A stretch of 64,000 nt of DNA from Candidatus Eiseniibacteriota bacterium (GCA_020633975.1 JACKCR010000003.1:186001-250000), one strand, 5' to 3'; shown: positions 1 to 7,771, numbered from the stretch's first letter. Made by a program: numbers and translations. Notes: a model not told the origin generated them from the letters alone.

Positions 1-121
1 TCGAAGGCCCGTCGTTGTCCACCGCCAGGACCGGGTCGAAACCAGCCTGAACGAACCCAACAGTGAACCCCCCGGCACCACTGAAGAGGTCCACTACGGT
101 GAAAACTCGCTTCTTCGTCAC
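1..121 (-). CDS. DNA (cytosine-5) methyltransferase, N-terminal fragment cut by window edge
   Basis: Translation from a GTG at 121 gives VDLFSGAGGFTVGF followed by AGFDPVLAVDND. This is motif I (the S-adenosylmethionine-binding DLFSGAGG loop) plus motif II of C5-cytosine DNA methyltransferases. Two in-frame TGA codons lie just upstream, and a strong Shine-Dalgarno (AGGGAAGGA) sits 9 bases before the GTG, so the start is well supported. Only about 40 residues lie in the window. The gene diverges from the NgoMIV-like endonuclease at 415, and NgoMIV-type systems use a C5 methylase, so this is very probably the cognate modification enzyme protecting GCCGGC. The target is inferred; the family call is direct. 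The protein begins at motif I with no N-terminal helix-turn-helix extension, so it shows no built-in repressor domain of the SsoII kind. Confidence 0.85.
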   Translation of the reverse strand, partial: MTKKRVFTVVDLFSGAGGFTVGFVQAGFDPVLAVDNDGPS

Positions 122-237
122 GCTGAAGAGTCCTTCCCTTGGTTTGAGTCATCAGCCTAGTGGGCGCAAAAGTCGAAGTGCAAGTGTTTTCGCCGTTTAG
201 AGACGTAGCGACGTCCCAAGCCGCTGGAAGTGGGGTT

Positions 238-314
238 GGCTACAACCGTAGCCGGCGACTCCCTCCATGCATGTGTCCGGCCCGCTCCAACAGGCCCCAC
301 CATCTGCTGCCGGC
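238..314. promoter_or_regulatory. Divergent control region of the restriction-modification pair, with palindrome and two GCCGGC sites
   Basis: The 293-base spacer between the divergent methyltransferase and endonuclease genes holds a perfect inverted repeat GGCTAC-AACC-GTAGCC (238-253). Its right arm overlaps a GCCGGC hexamer (251-256). A second GCCGGC lies at 309-314. GCCGGC is the target expected for an NgoMIV-type system, so methylation of these sites could feed back on transcription, as described for CfrBI. The role is inferred; the sites are directly visible. Confidence 0.4.
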
Positions 315-414
315 AACTCGTCCGTCGGCTACGATCCGAGTCTGCGACTTGTTGATGAGTCGGGCCCGATCATAGACTCACACGACGACGGACCCCGATC
401 GATTAGGAGAACGC

Positions 415-1269
415 ATGTCGATCCTCGCGAGCCTCAGAGCCGACTACCACCGCGAGCTCTTCGCCGAACTTGTCGCCAGGCGTGAGAGCGGTGCACCCAC
501 GATGGCCGACGGCAGCAGCCAAACAAGCATTGCTCTCGCGGATGGAATGTGTGGGCGAATTGGATACCCGATGGCCGACAGCGCACCGACCGGCCAACGG
601 CTGGGATCACAGTTTGGTCAACTGACTTGTAGGTTCATCCAGAGCGCATTTGACCTTCTCGGCCACGTTCGTCCCGGCCCCTGGCGGTACTCGACCGAAC
701 AGGGAAAGGACGGCATTACCATGTACGAGCAGTACGCACACCTTGCCGAACTACGGCGCGTGATGGAGAGCAATGCCGAGATAAAGGCAATCCTAGGCGA
801 CTACTACATTACACCGGACATCGTGATCGGGCGCGAACCCTTGGATGACTCTGAGATCAACCGCCATCAGTTGGTTCTGGCGGACGATGACACACTCTGT
901 TCTCACAGCCCTCTCCGACGCTCAAACGAAGGGTCGAACATGCTCCTTCACGGAAGCGTGTCATGCAAGTGGTCAATACGCAGCGATCGAAGTCAGAACA
1001 GTCGCACGGAGGCCCTGAACTTGATCCGCAACCGCAAGGGCAATACTCCTCATATAGTCGTTGTGACCTTCGAGCCCATGCCCTCTCGAATCGCTTCGAT
1101 CGCGCTGGGAACCGGGGATATCGACTGCACCTACCACGTCGCGCTCTATGAGCTGCTCCAAGCGGCGAAAGGATCACCGTATGAAGATGCCGCGACACTC
1201 CTAGAGGACATGGTTCGAGGTAGACGATTGAGAGATATCAGTGACCTTCCTCTCGATCTCGCGATTTGA
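415..1269 (+). CDS. NgoMIV-family type II restriction endonuclease (predicted G^CCGGC specificity)
   Basis: This 284-residue protein matches the NgoMIV family in length (NgoMIV is about 286 residues) and in its catalytic region. ITPDIVIGR supplies the metal-binding Asp (D135), SVSCKWSIRSDR supplies the Ser-x-Lys pair (S183, K185), and QNSRTE supplies the acidic residue (E199), spaced as in NgoMIV (D140, K187, E201). LNLIRNRKG and PSRIASIALGTGDIDC are further family blocks. NgoMIV is a tetramer that cuts two copies of GCCGGC together. The ATG at 415 follows AGGAG by 5 bases. It is divergent from the C5 methyltransferase at the left edge, forming a type II restriction-modification pair. All catalytic residues are present, so it looks active. 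Exact specificity is inferred from family membership. Confidence 0.9.
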   Translation: MSILASLRADYHRELFAELVARRESGAPTMADGSSQTSIALADGMCGRIGYPMADSAPTGQRLGSQFGQLTCRFIQSAFDLLGHVRPGPWRYSTEQGKDGITMYEQYAHLAELRRVMESNAEIKAILGDYYITPDIVIGREPLDDSEINRHQLVLADDDTLCSHSPLRRSNEGSNMLLHGSVSCKWSIRSDRSQNSRTEALNLIRNRKGNTPHIVVVTFEPMPSRIASIALGTGDIDCTYHVALYELLQAAKGSPYEDAATLLEDMVRGRRLRDISDLPLDLAI

Positions 1270-1468
1270 GACTGACCCGCGACCTGAACCAAGGACAACG
1301 CTGCCGAACCGCTGATGGCGACGGAAACACGCCTGTGTCTTGGAACTTCAGCATGTCGCGTGCCAACAATGTTTTCTCCTCATACCGACGCCACCTCCCC
1401 CCCTGTGTCAGGGTAGTTGCCGCCTGGGAGTGTGACATGGCGGAGGAGGGCGGGGAAGAACGAGTGGG

Positions 1469-2002
1469 ATGGAGTACAGCACAGGTTTGAAGGCGCGGAT
1501 GGTACGTCGAATGACGGGACCTGGTCGAATCTTGGATGAGCGCTACACCAGGCTCCTGATGGAGCGGACGGACTTGGATCTCGGGAAGGTCATGTTGCTC
1601 GATCGGATTCAGAAGGGTCTGCCCATCGCGCGGACCGATCATCGCCTCCTGAAGCAAGCAGGCCTAGTGGAGGGTCGATTCCCCAATCTCATCGTCGCCG
1701 GACCCGTGGCAAAGGCCGCGGGAGATGCCGGACGCCACATTCGCGAGCGAGGATTCGACAAGCGCTACTATGTGGACCTTCTTCTAGAGCTGGTCCGTGA
1801 GCATGGACCCGTCGGTCGAGTCGAGATCGACCAAGCCCTGATTCCGAAGCTCCCGGATAGGCTGTCCGACCCTCAGAAGCGTCGTCGAGTCCACAATCTC
1901 CTCCAGGAAATGAGGCGGGCCGGCCAGATCGAGAATTCTGGTACGCGTGCAAGGCCAGCATGGGTTCTCGCCGGTGTCCAGCGAGATGCCGACGTCGAGT
2001 GA
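1469..2002 (+). pseudogene. C-terminal remnant of an AlbA_2/RecG-like ATP-binding protein
   Basis: The 177-codon frame contains GRILDERYTRLLMERTDL, then LLDRIQKGLPI, GLVEGRFPNLIV, a HIRERGFDKRYYVDLL stretch and a final winged-helix-like segment ending RPAWVL. As I recall the family, this is the C-terminal third of Schlafen AlbA_2-type ATP-binding proteins, usually 400-560 residues. The N-terminal AlbA_2 domain is missing: an in-frame stop lies about 35 bases upstream of the ATG, and 1270-1468 holds no related sequence in any frame. No good ribosome-binding site precedes the ATG. It is best read as a 5'-truncated remnant beside the restriction genes. A short standalone DNA-binding protein is the alternative. 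Confidence 0.55.
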
Positions 2003-2258
2003 TGGGCTCAGCCGCTCCGTCCTTCGACCACCCTTGGGCACCGTGGGATTGTCTTGAGCCCTGTTGCGTCGAAACGACGATGGTCCAATCTCATAACATG
2101 TTGCAGAACTGGCATTGGCCCTTTGCTAGAACGTGACCCGGTTGTCAGCACTTAGCAATGGATTAGCAAAGGACCTAGCAAAGCCCACCCTCGTATGCGC
2201 CGTCCGACGGTCCGAGGCTTGTACCAGCTTGCTTCCGAACGGTCGGCCAAGCGGTTGC

Positions 2259-2606
2259 CTACTTGGGTGTCCCCCGCAGACTACTCAGCACCGCCCCACC
2301 CACCAGCGGACGGAACATGCTCTCACCACCACGGCGCTCGACGACTACCACGTCCTCCGCCTCGAACTCATCCAGGAGCGCCCTGGACTGCGTCGACACG
2401 AGGACCTGGCTTCGGACCGAGACCGACCGAATGATGGACGCGACCAGCGAAAGCGCTGCGGGGTGCAGCCCCAACTCCGGCTCGTCGATGGTGATGAACT
2501 GCGGAAGCGTTGCCGAGGGCTGACACAGCGCTGCAATCAGCGCGATCGCACGCAGCGTTCCGTCGGACAGATCATGGACGTCGAACCGATGGCCCCACCT
2601 CCCCAT
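2259..2606 (-). pseudogene. Remnant of an AAA (OLD/RecF-like) ATPase
   Basis: The 115-codon frame reads FDVHDLSDGTLRAIALIAAL, then ITIDEPELGLHPAAL (signature and Walker B with the catalytic Glu), then QVLVSTQSRALLDEFEAEDV and VVVERRGGESMFRPL. This is the C-terminal half of the predicted AAA_21-type ATPases common in defence islands. The Walker A half is absent and the usual C-terminal tail is replaced by unrelated residues, so the fragment is broken at both ends. Its 5' end runs directly into a remnant of an unrelated peptidoglycan-binding domain, marking a deletion or recombination joint near 2590-2606. Confidence 0.75.
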
Positions 2607-2697
2607 CCACCGCTACCCCTTCCCGGATCTGAAACACCTGCATCGCCGCCGCCGTCTGCGGCCCGTAGATCCCGTCGATCGCCCCGGTGCGAACCCC
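2590..2697 (-). pseudogene. Frameshifted peptidoglycan-binding-domain remnant
   Basis: On the minus strand GVRTGAIDGIYGPQTAAAMQ is followed, after a one-base frame change, by QIREGVAVDGEVGP. This is the core of the PG_binding_1 repeat (DGxxGPxT...FQ...VDGxVGP) that anchors cell-wall enzymes to peptidoglycan. The frame break falls where an intact domain would read VFQ, consistent with loss of a single C. No enzyme domain is attached and the sequence abuts the ATPase remnant, so it is a dead fragment too short for routine gene calling. Confidence 0.6.
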
Positions 2698-2732
2698 CTT
2701 GGGGCCGCTCCGGCTCCTGCATCGACCCACGG

Positions 2733-2912
2733 ATGCAGGAGGTCGACGGGAAGTCCGTGTGCGTCGTCAGCTGTCAGCGAAGCCCAGAGCCCGTCTGGCT
2801 CAAGTGGAAGGACACGAACGTGGATCCGGAGGGGGACTTCTTCATCCGGAGCGGGCCCGACGACTCCCAACCGACAGAGCAATGGGGACCTGAAGACGTT
2901 TACCGGACGGTT
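2733..2912 (+). pseudogene. AlbA_2-like domain C-terminal remnant
   Basis: The plus-strand frame reads EVDGKSVCVVSC, RSPEPVWLKWK, EGDFFIRSGP and then EQWGPEDVYR. This resembles the end of a Schlafen AlbA_2 domain, in which a DGK-x-V strand, a P-V-x-L strand and a (D/E)FYVRxG strand occur in order. The sequence decays before a stop, and the bases upstream (2133-2730) contain no matching N-terminal part; those bases are instead occupied by minus-strand remnants. It adds a further broken gene to the graveyard between the restriction genes and the first secreted protein. Confidence 0.5.
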
Positions 2913-2993
2913 ACAACTTTGACAGTATCTTTGCGCCGGTTTCCTCCCGGCTCGCGCTACGTTCGACGCGGGGTTGCACCTGTGGAGGTTCCT

Positions 2994-4217
2994 GTGTCCT
3001 GCTCGACAAGCTCGCGCGTCGTCTGTGCTCTCTGTATTCTCGTCTTCCTCCTTGCTGCCCCCCTGGCAACGGCGGCTCCCGGGTACATCGTCTCCTCCGG
3101 GGACGGACCGCTCCTCCTCTACGCCACCGATGGGACGCTGATCGGTGACATCCTTCCCAACTCGGGAGACAACCCACTCGGGAATCCACAGCACATGGTC
3201 ATCGATTCGGGCCGGCTCCTAGTCGCAGGCTGGACACTCGCCGGGGTGTCAGTCCTCGACCTCGACACGCTCGAGGTCATCGATACCTGGTTGCCCGGGG
3301 CGGTCAATCCGGCCTTTCTCCGCCACAGCCCCGACGGTTCCGAGATCTGGGTCTCGTTCCTCAACTCGAACCGGATTCTCCGCTTCGATCCGCTCGCGGG
3401 CGACGTTCTCGGGGACCTCGTCCAGCCGGGACTCATCCCGGGTCCGCATGGAATCTACGATCTTCCGGACGGCCGGATCCTGGTCGCGTCTTCGACCGAC
3501 CAGATCTATGAGATCGTCGCCTACGATCAGGTTCAGCCCATCCTAACGGTCCCCTCCGCGAGCGGACGGCCAACGAATATGCTTCTTCTCGACGACGAGG
3601 ACACCCTCATCGTGACGTCGTTCGATCCGAACACGAACCAGTCCGTGCGCAAGTACAGTCTCTCCACCGGGCAGTCCCTCGGACGCTTCTCGAACACCCA
3701 GGGGGCGCAGGCAGACGGCCTCATTCGGGGGAACGACGGGAACATCTACATCGTGTTCTGGGGCAGTCAGTACGTAGGCAAGTACACCGACGACGGAACG
3801 TTCCTCGAGTACTTCGTCCCGCCGGGTTCCGAGCTCACGAAGCCGAACCACATCCTCTACGTCCCCGGCGCGCCTGCGGCAATCGACCCGGAGCCGTCGC
3901 TGGAAACCGGCGCGCTGGAAAACACGGTCCGTGTGTCAGCGTTCCCGAATCCGTTCCATGAAAAAACACGGATCCAGCTCGCCTCCGACGTCACTCCGAG
4001 CTTGGGACTGCGGGTCGTCGACGCCACCGGACGTCAGGTCAGGCAGCTCTTTCCGTCTCCCGTGAACGGGGTATCGGAGAGTACCGGTGAACTCGGAATG
4101 TTCGAGGCTGTCTGGGATGGTCAGGACGACCAGGGCGCCGACGTCCCAACCGGGGTCTACTTCGTGCGCGTCGGCCCAAACATCGGTGCCACTGGCCGGA
4201 TCCTCCGACTTCGGTAG
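2994..4217 (+). CDS. Secreted beta-propeller protein with C-terminal FlgD-Ig/type-IX-like sorting domain
   Basis: The 407-residue protein starts at GTG 2994, with GGAGG 5 bases upstream; the frame stays open further upstream but is not protein-like there. Residues 1-29 form a signal peptide ending ATAAPG. Residues 30-300 contain repeated blades of the NHL/SMP-30 type (LDTLEVIDTW, PHGIYDLPDGRILVASS, QADGLIRGNDGNIYIVF). The last 90 residues are a sorting domain: FPNPFHEKTRIQL, VVDATGRQVRQLF, GVYFVRV and terminal ILRLR. It is probably exported and surface-attached or released. No enzyme motif is visible. The downstream spacer has no partner gene on this strand. Confidence 0.8.
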   Translation: MSCSTSSRVVCALCILVFLLAAPLATAAPGYIVSSGDGPLLLYATDGTLIGDILPNSGDNPLGNPQHMVIDSGRLLVAGWTLAGVSVLDLDTLEVIDTWLPGAVNPAFLRHSPDGSEIWVSFLNSNRILRFDPLAGDVLGDLVQPGLIPGPHGIYDLPDGRILVASSTDQIYEIVAYDQVQPILTVPSASGRPTNMLLLDDEDTLIVTSFDPNTNQSVRKYSLSTGQSLGRFSNTQGAQADGLIRGNDGNIYIVFWGSQYVGKYTDDGTFLEYFVPPGSELTKPNHILYVPGAPAAIDPEPSLETGALENTVRVSAFPNPFHEKTRIQLASDVTPSLGLRVVDATGRQVRQLFPSPVNGVSESTGELGMFEAVWDGQDDQGADVPTGVYFVRVGPNIGATGRILRLR

Positions 4218-4770
4218 GTGGATCCGGCTTCGGCCAGACACCGTCGGGACGAGACCTGGTCAAGGGCACCCATCGCGTCACCTACTACTCCCGGCCGGCT
4301 CGAACTGCGACACCGCGAGGTGCTCCCGCATGATCCGCTCCTGGAGCTCCCGGTTCGCAGCCGGAAACGCATCCGAGAGCGCGGTCCCAGGGTGTTCCAT
4401 GTCTCCCGACAGGCCTTCGCGGAGCAGTCTGACGGATATGGACCTCTCACGCTCGCGGCTCCTCACCTTCTATCGCACAACGCCGAACCGGCCTGCCCAA
4501 GGCAGACCGGCCCGATCTCGACTCTTCATGCACGTCGTTCATCCCAAACATTCCGTACTTCCCACGTACCTCCGTGCCTCCTTCCCATCTCACCCTCACC
4601 GCCGCCGGTTCGGGCTTGGCCGATGCGTCCGTCACGTCGTGGCTTCGTTGTTCAGGTCCTCACTCCGGCGGCTGCGTCCGTGCGCTGCGCCGCCTCCCCG
4701 TTCTGCTGGGCCGAACTCCGTCACCTCGTCGTGACTTCCGTGCGTGACCTCCACGCACACACCTCACTCG
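4218..4770. other. Intergenic stretch, mostly empty
   Basis: These 553 bases separate the secreted propeller gene from the 3' end of the next minus-strand gene. Apart from a short minus-strand frame at 4278-4400, I see no coding signal, repeat or strong hairpin. Frames open on both strands here have the composition of chance frames in GC-rich DNA. Confidence 0.5.
4278..4400 (-). CDS. Possible small protein, 40 residues
   Basis: An ATG at 4400 is preceded by CGGGAG at 4-bases spacing, and the frame runs 40 codons to TGA with mostly G/C third positions. The product would be hydrophilic and helical (NRELQERIMREHL). The frame also stays open a further 22 codons upstream. I recognise no family, and a frame this short arises easily in GC-rich DNA, so this is a weak call. 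Confidence 0.25.
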   Translation of the reverse strand: MEHPGTALSDAFPAANRELQERIMREHLAVSQFEPAGSSR

Positions 4771-5619
4771 CTACGGAACGATCTGCGTCTCGTTCGCCGG
4801 AGTCTCAGCGCCGAGACTCGGGTCCGAACCGTTCGCGCCGTTCGATCCGTTGGTAGCCACCGAACCGTTCGACGCCACCGCACCGACCAGACCATTGGGC
4901 CCGTTCGTCTCGGCCGACATCTCCGTTCCGGTCTCTTCCTCGTCCATCAGGAGATCGTCCGGTTCATCCACGGCCTGGCTCCGGTTCGAAGAGGCCTGAC
5001 GGAAGTAGTCCTCTGCCAGTCGCGGGTCGTCGGCGTGGTGGATCGCGAGGGCGAAGTAGCTGGCGCGATAGGCCGCGCGCCAAGGACCCTTCCCGTTCTC
5101 CACGGCCTCCACCGCGTCGGCGTAGGCTTTCCTGGCCTGTTCGTACTGAGCCTGGACCATCTTCACCTCGTCGATCACCAGGGAGAGCTTCTCCCCGGCT
5201 TCCGTCAGCTCAGCGTCTGGCACTTGCGCCAGCTTCGTGAGCTTCTGTTCACCGGATGCGATCAGGTCTTCCATGTTCGATCGAGAGACGTAGGCGTAGC
5301 CGTCGGGGAAGTAGCTCTTGAACCGAGGGGACGAGCGGTCTTCCTCGACGGAACCGAGGATGGCATAGGCGAAGTCCTTGAGACCGCGCTGCACTTTGGC
5401 ATGAGCGCGACTCTGATGGGCGGACGCCGCGATCAGTTCGAGTTCGGAATCGTCACGGGTCGTGATGAGACCGCCGAACGCATCGTGGGCCGCCCCGAAC
5501 TTCTCGGGGATCTCCGGTTTCTCCTGCGCGACCTTCGCCGCACGGAGAAGCACCAGATGGAAGTGACTGAAGTACTTCAGGATCTTGTCAGCTGCGGTAT
5601 CGAGAGACGGCGTACGCAT
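4771..5619 (-). CDS. Hypothetical helical protein with low-complexity Asn/Gly-rich tail
   Basis: The 282-residue protein has AAGGAGG 6 bases before its ATG. Residues 1-215 look like a helical bundle (FSHFHLVLLRAAKVAQEKP, then AYEQ/ARKAYADAVEAVENG), with no signal peptide, membrane segment or catalytic motif. The last 60 residues are acidic and then become a low-complexity tail of Asn-Gly-Ser repeats (NGPNG, SNGSVATNGSNGANGSD). I do not recognise the family. It is transcribed away from the 42-bp array, whose nearest unit begins about 240 bases upstream of the start, so the array could sit in its control region. Confidence 0.7.
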   Translation of the reverse strand: MRTPSLDTAADKILKYFSHFHLVLLRAAKVAQEKPEIPEKFGAAHDAFGGLITTRDDSELELIAASAHQSRAHAKVQRGLKDFAYAILGSVEEDRSSPRFKSYFPDGYAYVSRSNMEDLIASGEQKLTKLAQVPDAELTEAGEKLSLVIDEVKMVQAQYEQARKAYADAVEAVENGKGPWRAAYRASYFALAIHHADDPRLAEDYFRQASSNRSQAVDEPDDLLMDEEETGTEMSAETNGPNGLVGAVASNGSVATNGSNGANGSDPSLGAETPANETQIVP

Positions 5620-5857
5620 GGTATGCCTCCTTGCTTCTGGGTTTCGGGAACCTCCGAACTAGGTGGTATCCACCGTTGTCCTCCACAGAATCGTTCGCTT
5701 GTCGTTCGGGTAGTGAGCCCGGGCGATCCGGGTTCGCTGAAATGGACGAATCCCGATCTCGAAGGTTCGGTGGAAAATGCTCTCGCCCCGCATTTTGTTT
5801 CTAGTCGTATGCAATTGCAGGCAGTTGCGGTGCCACCAGACACCGTCAGGACACGCC

Positions 5858-6445
5858 CTGCATGCGGTTGTACGCGACTTTCCCGTGTAAAGATGGGTTC
5901 TGCACGCGTGCAGAACGCTCCGTTACGCGTACGGACGCGCACTGCAGACGTGCAGCGGCCATCGTCACGCGTACGGAAGCCGTCTGCACGGGTGCACGCG
6001 TCATCCGCAGGGGTACGGGGACACCCTGCACCCGTGCAGCACGTATCCGCAGGATGGAGGGAGTGCCACGCACGTGTGCATGACGCGTCCAAACGCGGGA
6101 GGACGGGTGGTGCAGACATGCAGAGCGTTCCCTTAGGCGGGAAGATGCGTGCTGCAGACGTGCAGGGCGCCCCGTTGCGCATAGCGACGCAGTTTGCAGA
6201 CCTGCAGAGCGGATCCGTACGGGGGAGGATGCGGTCTGCATCCGTGCAGGTAGCGTCGTCTCGCGTGCGGATGCGTCATGCACGTCTGCAGAGCATTCCC
6301 GTACGCGTACGGATGGTGGCTGCAGCCGTGCGGATCGCTCCCCCATGGCGACGGGAGCGCGCTGCACGTGTGCAGACGTCATCCTTACGCGGGAAAATGC
6401 CGGTGGGGGGCGTGCAGGGGGCGCCTTCGGGGGAGTTGGTGGGGC
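5858..6445. repeat. Fourteen-unit degenerate tandem array, exact 42-bp period, TGCA-N4-TGCA dyads
   Basis: Units begin at 5858, 5900, 5942, 5984, 6026, 6068, 6110, 6152, 6194, 6236, 6278, 6320, 6362 and 6404, every interval being exactly 42. Each opens with a 14-base element whose best form is CTGCACGCGTGCAG. Its core TGCA-N4-TGCA is kept in 10 units, has one mismatch in two more, and is degraded in the first and last. The other 28 bases are looser but often contain TACGCGTACGGATGCG or close variants. The spacer inside the dyad varies (CGCG, GACG, CGGG, CCCG, CGTG, GACA). Because 42 is a multiple of 3 and the units lack stops, long frames cross the array on both strands, but variation shows no obvious codon-position bias. 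The period equals four helical turns of B-DNA. Confidence 0.9.
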
Positions 6446-6557
6446 CACGGGGACGCGGAGCCCTCGACCTGGAGGATTGGCAACGGCCCCAGATACAGGG
6501 TGTGCTCCCTGGACCTGTCAGGAATCCCGTGTGCGGACCGACGGCTAGAAACCACGC

Positions 6558-6720
6558 CGCGATCCACATTCAGCGTGGATGCGTCCCTGGGGAGGATCCC
6601 CACGTCAGCGCTGGCGTTACGCTGCGAATCACTACCAACGTGAGAGTGATCGACGCATATCACCGTAGGATCGGGCGTTACGCTGCGAGTCGCTCTCAAT
6701 TGTGGATGCGACGATCGGGC
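6558..6720 (+). repeat. Copies of a dispersed 60/61-bp repeat (locus B)
   Basis: Two clear units start at 6613 and 6674 (61 bases apart), each opening GGCGTTACGCTGCGA and continuing into a TC-x-CT-x-TCAA core. A third, degraded unit lies around 6558-6612 (CATTCAGCGTGG). The same repeat occurs three times at 20905-21066. The first unit can fold into a weak hairpin around ATCACT...AGTGAT. The copies lie about 280 bases upstream of the exported-protein gene at 6993. Confidence 0.75.
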
Positions 6721-6992
6721 CGGTTTCGGGGCGGGCGGACGTCGATCGTAGCTGGTTCCTGGCCGATTCCACCCAGTCCGCCGACGACGCCGACTTCGAC
6801 CGAAAGCTGGACCGCCTACTAACGAACACCAACCCCTACCTGTCCTACTCCCAACAAGACGATGTCCAGTCCCCCCGACCACCGGCACCGATCCGGAGCC
6901 AGAGCCGGCCCCTGATCGGTGCCGGATGCAAACGGGGCATCCGGGCAGGTTCTGCAAGTAGTCCCTCGATAGTGGAAGCAAGGAGACGTCCC

Positions 6993-7598
6993 GTGACCGT
7001 CAGGTTCTCTGACCGCCGCCAAGCACGGCGCCAAACCACTGCTCTGGGTTGGCTCTTGGCAATCGCACTGACGGTGGCCGTTTCGTCGAGCTCGGTTGCG
7101 CATCCGATGCCCCACTCGGTCGTGTATCTCGACGTTCGAGCGAACTCGGTGGCGGCGACGCTCGAGCTTCCAGTGAGCGATCTGGAACTCGCGTTTGGTC
7201 GGCCGGTCTCGAACGATCCGGCGATCGTTCAGCGTGACGGAGAGTCGCTGCGCCAGTACCTCGTGGACCACGTGCGGCCTGTGACCTCGGGTGGGATCGC
7301 GTGGCAGGTCGACGTGGAGGACTTGAACGTCGTTTCACGCGAAGGCGACGGAGGGCACGTCTACGAGTACTTGATCGTCTCGCTGAACCTCGTACCGCCG
7401 CGCGGCGCGTCTCCGCGATCGTTCGAGCTCGGGTACGACGTGATCGTTCATCTCGTCGTTTCCCACATCGCAGATGTCTATCTTCGGCCGAACTGGGCGC
7501 AAGGCACCGCTCCCGGGCCGTGGTTGCCGTTACCGGAAGTCCGAACGGATTCCCGTGTCGGGGGGATCTCCATGGTCGAGGTCGCGCTGTCGTCGTGA
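6993..7598 (+). CDS. Exported protein resembling the N-terminal domain of HupE/UreJ_2 proteins
   Basis: The 201-residue protein starts at GTG 6993, with AGGAG 7 bases upstream. Residues 1-36 are a signal peptide (LGWLLAIALTVAVSSSSVA), and the mature part opens HPMPHSVVYLDV, as many HupE/UreJ_2-type proteins do before their membrane domain. The periplasmic domain continues through ELPVSDLELAFGRPV to HIADVYLRPNW, where homologues normally go on to several membrane helices. Here the frame stops 35 residues later with no membrane segment, and none is encoded in the next 170 bases. It is either a C-terminally truncated remnant or a standalone periplasmic version. HupE-like proteins are linked to metal supply, but that role is not shown here. 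Confidence 0.65.
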   Translation: MTVRFSDRRQARRQTTALGWLLAIALTVAVSSSSVAHPMPHSVVYLDVRANSVAATLELPVSDLELAFGRPVSNDPAIVQRDGESLRQYLVDHVRPVTSGGIAWQVDVEDLNVVSREGDGGHVYEYLIVSLNLVPPRGASPRSFELGYDVIVHLVVSHIADVYLRPNWAQGTAPGPWLPLPEVRTDSRVGGISMVEVALSS

Positions 7599-7600
7599 GT

Positions 7601-7750
7601 AGTCGTGGTTCGTCACTCAGTCGCGTCGAGTTCATCGACCACGTCGTCTCGAGTTCATCAGCCAGGTCATGATTGGTTCATGAGCTTGCTCGTGTCCCGT
7701 TTGTCGACCAAGTCACGTCCAGTTCATTCGTCTCCAGCTCATCACGCGTT
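7601..7750 (+). repeat. Degenerate tandem array with 23-bp period
   Basis: The motif GTTCATC or a near match starts at 7608, 7630, 7653, 7676, 7699 and 7722, so four consecutive intervals are exactly 23 and the first is 22. Units share CGTC upstream and ACCA-x-GT downstream of the motif. The array fills the spacer between the HupE-like gene and the DUF3500-like gene and ends just before the latter's ribosome-binding site. A transcribed leader or a protein-binding array are both possible. Confidence 0.6.
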
Positions 7751-7771
7751 CGTATCGAGGAGGAACCTATC

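Noticed and set aside
2133-2993. N-terminal extension of the secreted propeller protein
   Set aside because: The frame is open, but it runs over minus-strand gene remnants. The signal peptide and ribosome-binding site place the start at 2994.
5858-6445. Possible CRISPR array
   Set aside because: No invariant repeat alternates with unique spacers. The 14-base element is degenerate, the 28 other bases are partly conserved, and no cas genes are present.
5577-6448. Minus-strand frames encoding 14-residue repeats (CTRA-type and SARVQ-type) across the array
   Set aside because: Two frames on this strand and one on the other are equally open, and substitutions show no obvious codon-position bias. 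I treat the array as non-coding, though a coding role cannot be fully excluded.
4744-6822. Very long plus-strand open frame (about 690 codons) running through the 42-bp array
   Set aside because: It overlaps a well-supported minus-strand gene (4771-5619), has no start with a ribosome-binding site, and is kept open by a stop-free repeat whose unit is a multiple of 3. Equivalent frames exist on the other strand.
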